DNA from: Chitinophagales bacterium
GTDB lineage: Bacteria; Bacteroidota; Bacteroidia; Chitinophagales; Chitinophagaceae
Direction: 5' to 3'
DNA: 11,028 bases
NCBI GenBank assembly: GCA_013297585.1
Contig: JAAFHG010000084.1
Span: 1 to 11,028 of the forward strand
Numbering within the stretch: position 1 is the stretch's first letter; each line of letters starts with the position of its first letter. Below the pieces are notes generated by a model. It saw only the letters and a list, made by a program, of their open reading frames with translations. It searched no databases and was not told the DNA's origin. This document shows, piece by piece, positions 7,403-11,028 of this stretch. The translations under genes and the position numbers were made by a program.

Positions 7403-8794
7403 TTAGCCTCTATCAAACTGTAAACGATGTCCTTTTTCCGATTCGTTAAATACACCATTTTGGTATGCCAAATGACCACTAACAAACGTGTGTGTAATAC
7501 TTGCCGGCACTGTAAAACCTTCCAAAGGGCTCCAACCGCATTTGTACAAAATATTGTTCTTAGCAATGGTTTCTGGTTGGTTTAAATTTACCATTACTAA
7601 ATCGGCAAAATAACCTTCTCTAATAAAGCCACGGTCTTTTATTTGAAAGCATGTAGCTACATTGTGGCTCATTTTTTCCACTACTTTTTCTATGCTAATG
7701 TTGCCCTCTTTTACATAATGCAGCATTAATTGTAAGCTATGCTGTACTAATGGTACACCGGCATGGGTTTTTTCGTACAAGCCTTCACCTACAGCAATTA
7801 ATGGTTGTTTAGGGTCATCGGTTCTTACGCAGCCTTTTTCTTCTAAAATGTGTGGTGCGTGGTCTGTAGCTATCACGTCTAGCCTGCCATCTAGCAAGGC
7901 ATCCCACAATGCCACTTTGTTATTTGATGCTTTAATGGCTGGGTTGCATTTTATTAGATTGCCTAGTGATGCGTAATCATCGCTAGTAAAATGTAAGTGG
8001 TGTACGCATACTTCTGCTGTAATGCGCTTATCTTCTAAAGCTACCATATTGCCAAATAGTTGTAACTCTTTAGCAGTGGTAATGTGCAAAATATGTAAGC
8101 GGCTATTGTATTTTTTGGCAAATTGTATGGCTTTGAATGAGGATTCAAAACAAGCTTCCTCATTGCGAATAATAGGATGGTCTGCCGGGTCTAGTACTGC
8201 TTTTTCGCTTTTTATTTTTGCTAAATTAGCTTTAATAATGCCTTCTTCTTCGCAGTGAGTAGCTATTAGCAACTCGCTACTTTCAAATACACTTTCTAGC
8301 ACCAAAGGGCTATCTACCAGTAAATTGCCAGTAGAACTACCCATAAATATTTTTACACCACAAACCTCATTTTTTTTAGCATTGGTTTTTAAAATTTCAT
8401 CTAAGTTATTGTTAGATGTGCCCATGTAAAATGAATAATTGGCTAAGGCAGTTTGCTTACCTATATCGTATTTCTGTTCTAATAATTCTTGTGTAAATAC
8501 TGGTGGATTCGTATTAGGCATTTCCATAAAACTGGTTACGCCACCTGCTACAGCCGCTTTCGCCTCTGTATAAATGCTGGCTTTGTGTGTTAAGCCTGGT
8601 TCACGAAAATGCACTTGATCATCAATACAGCCTGGCAGTACATATTGGTTAGTACCATCAATTTCTATTACCGCTTCTGTGGTAGTAATATTGGCTGCAA
8701 TTTTTTCTATGCGCTTATTTTTAATCAAAATATCGCCTTGAAATTGCTTGCCTTCGTTTACTATGGTGGTGTTTTTTATAAGATAAGTTGCCAT
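7403..8794 (-). CDS. pyrC: Dihydroorotase (Bacteroidetes type, Gln in metal-site HxH)
   Basis: A 463-residue amidohydrolase that should close N-carbamoyl-aspartate to dihydroorotate, the third step of pyrimidine synthesis, in the cytoplasm. The (beta/alpha)8 metal-enzyme residues are K148 in CGVKIFMG (expected carboxylated lysine), H180 in IATHCEEE, H237 in HILHITT and D311 in IATDHAPH. Substrate-site R64 in HFREPG and N94 in MPNTN are also present. The usual HxH after strand 1 reads Q60-V-H62, which I recall as typical of Bacteroidetes dihydroorotases. The frame is open up to 8875, but that extension starts with TTG inside the terminator palindrome. The ATG at 8794 gives a normal N-terminus (MATYLIKNTTIVNEG). 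The gene is preceded by its own promoter-like sequence. Related hydantoinases are an alternative, but HFREPGLTHK favours dihydroorotase. Confidence 0.9.
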   Translation of the reverse strand: MATYLIKNTTIVNEGKQFQGDILIKNKRIEKIAANITTTEAVIEIDGTNQYVLPGCIDDQVHFREPGLTHKASIYTEAKAAVAGGVTSFMEMPNTNPPVFTQELLEQKYDIGKQTALANYSFYMGTSNNNLDEILKTNAKKNEVCGVKIFMGSSTGNLLVDSPLVLESVFESSELLIATHCEEEGIIKANLAKIKSEKAVLDPADHPIIRNEEACFESSFKAIQFAKKYNSRLHILHITTAKELQLFGNMVALEDKRITAEVCVHHLHFTSDDYASLGNLIKCNPAIKASNNKVALWDALLDGRLDVIATDHAPHILEEKGCVRTDDPKQPLIAVGEGLYEKTHAGVPLVQHSLQLMLHYVKEGNISIEKVVEKMSHNVATCFQIKDRGFIREGYFADLVMVNLNQPETIAKNNILYKCGWSPLEGFTVPASITHTFVSGHLAYQNGVFNESEKGHRLQFDRG

Positions 8795-8817
8795 TCTAGA
8801 AATGTTTATTTCGCCCA

Positions 8818-8850
8818 CAACATTACGTAATATGTTGTAGTTATTACAAA
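8818..8850 (-). promoter_or_regulatory. Candidate pyrC promoter with overlapping inverted repeat
   Basis: On the minus strand TTTG (8850-8847) is followed after 21 bases by TAATGTTG (8825-8818), seven of eight matches to TANNTTTG. This fits the Bacteroidetes -33/-7 layout. The predicted start near 8811 would leave a leader of about 17 bases before the pyrC ATG at 8794. Between and over the two boxes lies an inverted repeat, ACAACAT and ATGTTGT (8817-8823 and 8832-8838), with the ten-base palindrome ATTACGTAAT at 8822-8831. Such a site could bind a dimeric regulator. The promoter begins right after the terminator of the upstream unit, so pyrC is probably transcribed independently. Confidence 0.5.
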
Positions 8851-8851
8851 C

Positions 8852-8883
8852 AAAAACGCTTGGCAAATTTGCCAAGCGTTTTT
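8852..8883 (-). terminator. Intrinsic terminator, perfect 32-bp palindrome
   Basis: Positions 8852-8867 and 8868-8883 are exact reverse complements, with stem ACGCTTGGC/GCCAAGCGT, an AAATTT centre and five T residues at either outer end. It begins six bases after the DUF4907 stop codon at 8889-8891. On the minus strand it presents a GC-rich hairpin followed by TTTTT, the standard intrinsic terminator form. It would end the Kelch/DUF4907 transcript just before the pyrC promoter. By symmetry it also works on the plus strand, but no gene there needs it. Confidence 0.88.
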
Positions 8884-8888
8884 AAAAA

Positions 8889-9209
8889 TTATCTAACAAT
8901 TTTTAAACTGTCTAACTCAGAGTCTGTAATTACTGGTCGTAAGTTATTTTTCATTTTTGTCACCATCAATTCGCCCACTTTTAAAGCGTCATTTTCTGAT
9001 GCAAATGCTTTTCGTCCAGTAACTGCGGGTATAATATCTTGTGAAATATACACTGAGTCTTTTACATAAATATCGTAGCCCCAACCGCCTGTGCTTAACT
9101 GTTTTGCTTTTGCTACAATAGCATTTTTTTGATGTTTTTGGTATTGTGTAATGGCAAAAACAATAACAGATAGTACAAACAGTATGTACACCCAATACTT
9201 CTTAATCAT
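8889..9209 (-). CDS. DUF4907-family membrane-anchored protein
   Basis: A 106-residue protein with an N-terminal hydrophobic segment (MIKKYWVYILFVLSVIVFAI, 1-20), then a short periplasmic domain with GGWGYDIYVKDSVYISQ at 41-57. After that come IPAVTGRKAFASENDA at 60-75 and ITDSELDSL at 94-102. This pattern is what I recall for DUF4907, a Bacteroidetes family of unknown function often next to Kelch-repeat genes. The ATG at 9209 overlaps the end of the Kelch gene by eight bases (ATGATTAA contains start and stop), typical of translational coupling. Further in-frame ATGs reach back to 9266 but lie deeper inside the Kelch gene and would put extra residues before the membrane segment. A terminator follows immediately. 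The product likely acts in the envelope together with the Kelch protein. Confidence 0.85.
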   Translation of the reverse strand: MIKKYWVYILFVLSVIVFAITQYQKHQKNAIVAKAKQLSTGGWGYDIYVKDSVYISQDIIPAVTGRKAFASENDALKVGELMVTKMKNNLRPVITDSELDSLKIVR

Positions 9210-10248
9210 TTGAATTGTAAGTTGCATCTGGCTGAAGCTCTTCAATATCATCAAAAGGTAAACCACCTGCCCTACCAGTAGTTACAAAACCACGACCTTT
9301 AATTGTAAAAGCCAATGCACCAGAACGTGCAGAACGCTCAAAATCACGTTTGCGACTCCATCTATCAGTAGCAAAATCGTATTGCCAAACCTTAGATGTA
9401 AAACCACCAATTTCGCCAGTAGCTAAATAACCTTTGTCGCCAATAACAAAGGCAACCGCATTTGTACGAGCAATATCAGTATAATCATCATCAAACGCAT
9501 CAGTACTTACATTAGTAATTTTATTTAACTCTGCCCAAGTACCAGTATTTGGATCGTAAGAGTAGAAATCGTTTACATTACTACCGCTGCTAGAACCAGT
9601 AACTAAATATGCTTTGTTATTGTACACAAATGCAATTGCACCACTACGTTTAGCACCAGGTGTAGCAATTTCTTCTTTCCATGAGTCTGTTAATGGATTG
9701 TAAGAGTACATATCTTTTTGCGTACCACCATTGTAACCACAAGTTACATAACCTCTAGCTACACCATTTGCAGTTAAGGTAAATGCTGTTGCATCAAAAC
9801 GGCCATCGCTGTTACCTGTACCTGCATTAGCTGGTTCAGGAAAAGCAGCTTTAGCTGTCCAGTTATTAGTTGCTGGATCGTATTGCCAAGTATCTTTTAA
9901 ACGCTTAGTACCATCGTAACCTGTAGTAATATACCCTTTGCCACTTACTGTAAAGCCTACTGCAGAGTTACGAGCTACGCCTGTAAAAGTTGCTTTAAGG
10001 GTCCAAGTATTATTATCTGCACGGTAAGCCCATACATCACGGTAACGGTCCGTACCATTATAACCTGTAGCAATATATGCTGTATCGCCTATCACAAATG
10101 ATGAGGCTTCGAAACGAGCATCGCCATTTAATTGAGAACGTGTAATCCAGTTACCAACCAATTCGGTAGAGTCGCTGCTTTTAGAACAAGAAATTGCCAA
10201 TAAAACAATACTGGCTGGTAAAAAGAAAAAGTACTTTAATTGCTTCAT
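9202..10248 (-). CDS. Kelch-repeat lipoprotein
   Basis: A 348-residue secreted lipoprotein. The signal peptide MKQLKYFFFLPASIVLLAIS ends at C21, the predicted lipid anchor, followed by a Ser-rich linker. The rest is about six Kelch-like repeats of roughly 45-55 residues. Each has a pattern like R-x-x-A-x-x-F-x-(I/V)-x-x-x-x-Y-(I/V)-x-T-G, then a turn and W-x-Y-(D/N)-x-x-T-x-x-W. They start near 44, 92, 148, 200, 262 and 312 and probably form a beta-propeller. No catalytic residues of galactose oxidase or sialic-acid mutarotase type are evident, so a binding or scaffold role is as likely as an enzyme. Of 18 arginine codons I count 14 CGT, unlike the mixed CGC/CGA/AGA use in neighbouring genes, which suggests high expression. 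It is first in a unit with DUF4907 and divergent from a DUF4270 lipoprotein. Confidence 0.9.
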   Translation of the reverse strand: MKQLKYFFFLPASIVLLAISCSKSSDSTELVGNWITRSQLNGDARFEASSFVIGDTAYIATGYNGTDRYRDVWAYRADNNTWTLKATFTGVARNSAVGFTVSGKGYITTGYDGTKRLKDTWQYDPATNNWTAKAAFPEPANAGTGNSDGRFDATAFTLTANGVARGYVTCGYNGGTQKDMYSYNPLTDSWKEEIATPGAKRSGAIAFVYNNKAYLVTGSSSGSNVNDFYSYDPNTGTWAELNKITNVSTDAFDDDYTDIARTNAVAFVIGDKGYLATGEIGGFTSKVWQYDFATDRWSRKRDFERSARSGALAFTIKGRGFVTTGRAGGLPFDDIEELQPDATYNSND

Positions 10249-10440
10249 GATCAGTTAAAATTTTGCTGAAATTATTAGTAGGCTTGTCAAAGAAATAGTT
10301 AATATGGACTTTTAAATAGTATTTGTAGATGAATAGTTTCATTTTGTCTACTAACTATTAAAATTCATATCACCTATATTTGCAAACGGGCTGCAAAATA
10401 AGGGAAATATTTATTTCGGTATGATGTTACTACTAATAGA

Positions 10441-10470
10441 CAAAATTAGTCACTTTATCGGGTAAAACAA
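10441..10470 (-). promoter_or_regulatory. Candidate promoter for the Kelch/DUF4907 unit
   Basis: On the minus strand TTG (10470-10468), 19 bases, then TAATTTTG (10448-10441) matches the Bacteroidetes TTG/TANNTTTG arrangement, with a perfect -7 box. Half of the ACTAAT/ATTAGT inverted repeat (10432-10450) overlaps the box. The implied leader of roughly 185 bases before the ATG at 10248 is long, so a nearer weaker promoter (TTTCTTTG around 10300) remains possible. Confidence 0.3.
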
Positions 10471-10492
10471 TTTATTTATCCATACTAACAAT

Positions 10493-10520
10493 TTTGTAAC
10501 AGCAGTGCAGCCTAACATTG
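10493..10520 (+). promoter_or_regulatory. Candidate promoter for the DUF4270 lipoprotein gene
   Basis: TTTG (10493-10496), 16 bases, then TAACATTG (10513-10520), seven of eight matches to TANNTTTG. The spacer is shorter than the usual 19-21. The implied leader before the ATG at 10573 is about 45 bases. TATATTTG at 10375-10382 is a better -7 box but lacks a well-placed -33 and would give a leader near 180 bases. Confidence 0.28.
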
Positions 10521-10572
10521 TATATTCTATTATCAATAGCATTGATAGTTTTAAAACGCATAAAAAGCCAAA

Positions 10573-11028
10573 ATGCAGCAGAAATTTTCCATTATTGTTT
10601 TACTGTCACTTATCATTGGTACAATAGCCTGCAAAAAGGTTGATATTCAATTTGGTAGCGATTTTGTAGATGCAGGTACAACACAAATTATTAAAGTTGA
10701 TACGTTTGGTGCAGAACTATCTACGGTTTTTGTAGATTCTTTTGCCACATCTAGCCTTGGTACTACATTGGTGGGTGGCTACAAAGACCCAATTTTTGGT
10801 ACAATAGCTACACAAACATACTTTCAAGTAGCACCACCTAGCTATGAGGATATTTATGAGAATGTATTGTTCGACTCATTGACCTTGATATTAAAACTTA
10901 ACAGAAATTTTTATGGTGATACTACTAAGCCTGTTCATATAGATGTATCTAGAGTAACTGACAAAATAGAACCTTATGATAATGGCTATACACTTTATAA
11001 TGTTAACTCATTTAAAGTAGATCCAACG
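10573..11028 (+). CDS. DUF4270-family lipoprotein, N-terminal part (runs off right edge)
   Basis: An open frame of 152 codons runs from an ATG at 10573 to the window end with no stop. The first residues MQQKFSIIVLLSLIIGTIAC form a lipoprotein signal peptide with the lipid-anchor cysteine at 20, followed by KKVDIQFGSDF. The mature part (DTFGAELSTVFVDSFATSS, then LVGGYKDPIFGTIATQTYFQ, VLFDSLTLILKLNRNFYGDT) matches what I recall of DUF4270, a Bacteroidetes family of several hundred residues and unknown function. The aligned 'DP-FG' and 'DSL-L-L' elements are the most telling. It is the only plus-strand gene here and is divergent from the Kelch lipoprotein gene. Only the N-terminal third or so is visible, assuming usual family length. 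Confidence 0.88.
   Translation, partial: MQQKFSIIVLLSLIIGTIACKKVDIQFGSDFVDAGTTQIIKVDTFGAELSTVFVDSFATSSLGTTLVGGYKDPIFGTIATQTYFQVAPPSYEDIYENVLFDSLTLILKLNRNFYGDTTKPVHIDVSRVTDKIEPYDNGYTLYNVNSFKVDPT

Larger units (their letters stand above)
10249..10572. other. Divergent intergenic region between Kelch and DUF4270 genes
   Basis: This 324-bp very AT-rich region has no credible gene on either strand. It should contain promoters for both flanking lipoprotein genes. It holds -7-like boxes on both strands (TAATTTTG on the minus strand at 10448-10441, TATATTTG on the plus strand at 10375-10382, TAACATTG at 10513-10520). It also has an imperfect inverted repeat (AATAGT-GTAGA at 10315-10329 against TCTAC-ACTATT at 10347-10359) and a six-base inverted repeat ACTAAT/ATTAGT (10432-10450). 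No RNA gene is recognisable. Confidence 0.6.

Noticed and set aside
7324..7566. Minus-strand 80-residue open frame over the pyrC 3' end
   Set aside because: Most of it overlaps pyrC in another frame and the remainder is intergenic; there is no conserved pattern.
8795..8875. N-terminal extension of dihydroorotase to a TTG at 8875
   Set aside because: The extension crosses the terminator and the promoter-like boxes, and the family N-terminus begins at the ATG at 8794.
8860..9069. Plus-strand open frame beginning MANLPSVFKNYL
   Set aside because: It starts with TTG inside the terminator palindrome and runs antisense through the DUF4907 gene. The shared MANLPSVF with the minus strand is a by-product of the palindrome.
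9210..9266. Longer starts for the DUF4907 protein
   Set aside because: They sit deeper in the Kelch gene and add residues ahead of the membrane anchor; the ATG at 9209 gives a stop/start overlap typical of coupled genes.
1..11028. Defence island, prophage, transposon, CRISPR or biosynthetic cluster
   Set aside because: No nuclease, transposase, integrase, reverse transcriptase, regular repeat-spacer array or modular synthetase was found on either strand; gene content is typical chromosomal Bacteroidota.

Overview
This is an AT-rich stretch of a Bacteroidota chromosome, most likely from the Chitinophagales/Chitinophagaceae. The evidence for that placement is the family content: DUF5687-type ABC permease, OMP_b-brl_3 TonB receptor, DUF4907, DUF4270, Kelch lipoprotein, and a dihydroorotase of the Bacteroidetes 'DDQVHFREPG' type. 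It is also supported by promoter-like sequences of the Bacteroidetes form TTTG...TANNTTTG and the lack of strong Shine-Dalgarno sites. No rRNA, tRNA, CRISPR array, transposase, integrase or phage gene was seen. The content looks like ordinary chromosomal genes rather than an island.

Layout: all genes except the last lie on the minus strand, so they read from right to left. In transcription order they are a Kelch-repeat lipoprotein (10248-9202), an overlapping DUF4907 membrane-anchored protein (9209-8889), a strong palindromic terminator (8852-8883), a promoter-like region, and dihydroorotase pyrC (8794-7403). Then come a MutS-like ATPase (7290-5971), a TonB-dependent-type outer-membrane receptor (5859-3457), a DUF6065 protein (3420-2689), a 12-helix DUF5687 ABC permease (2584-1109) and its ATPase (996-301). 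A G.U-tolerant hairpin follows (263-297), then the start of an unrecognised protein cut by the left edge (246-1). At the right end, after a 324-bp divergent intergenic region, a DUF4270 lipoprotein starts on the plus strand (10573) and runs off the window.

How the genes work together: three units can be argued. First, Kelch lipoprotein + DUF4907 form one transcription unit, with overlapping stop and start codons and a terminator right after. A DUF4270 lipoprotein is divergent from them. All three products are predicted envelope proteins of unknown function. Second, the DUF5687 permease and the ATPase make a two-gene ABC-2 type exporter. Third, the TonB-type receptor and the DUF6065 gene are 36 bp apart and probably co-transcribed. 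pyrC (pyrimidine synthesis) and the MutS-like ATPase are adjacent housekeeping-type genes with no obvious shared job.

I found no convincing new defence, mobile or biosynthetic system. The points most worth a second look are the Kelch/DUF4907/DUF4270 envelope module, the Gln-for-His change in the dihydroorotase metal site, the terminator-promoter-operator arrangement upstream of pyrC, the intergenic hairpin that pairs fully only as minus-strand RNA, and a seven-base-period CAAG repeat.
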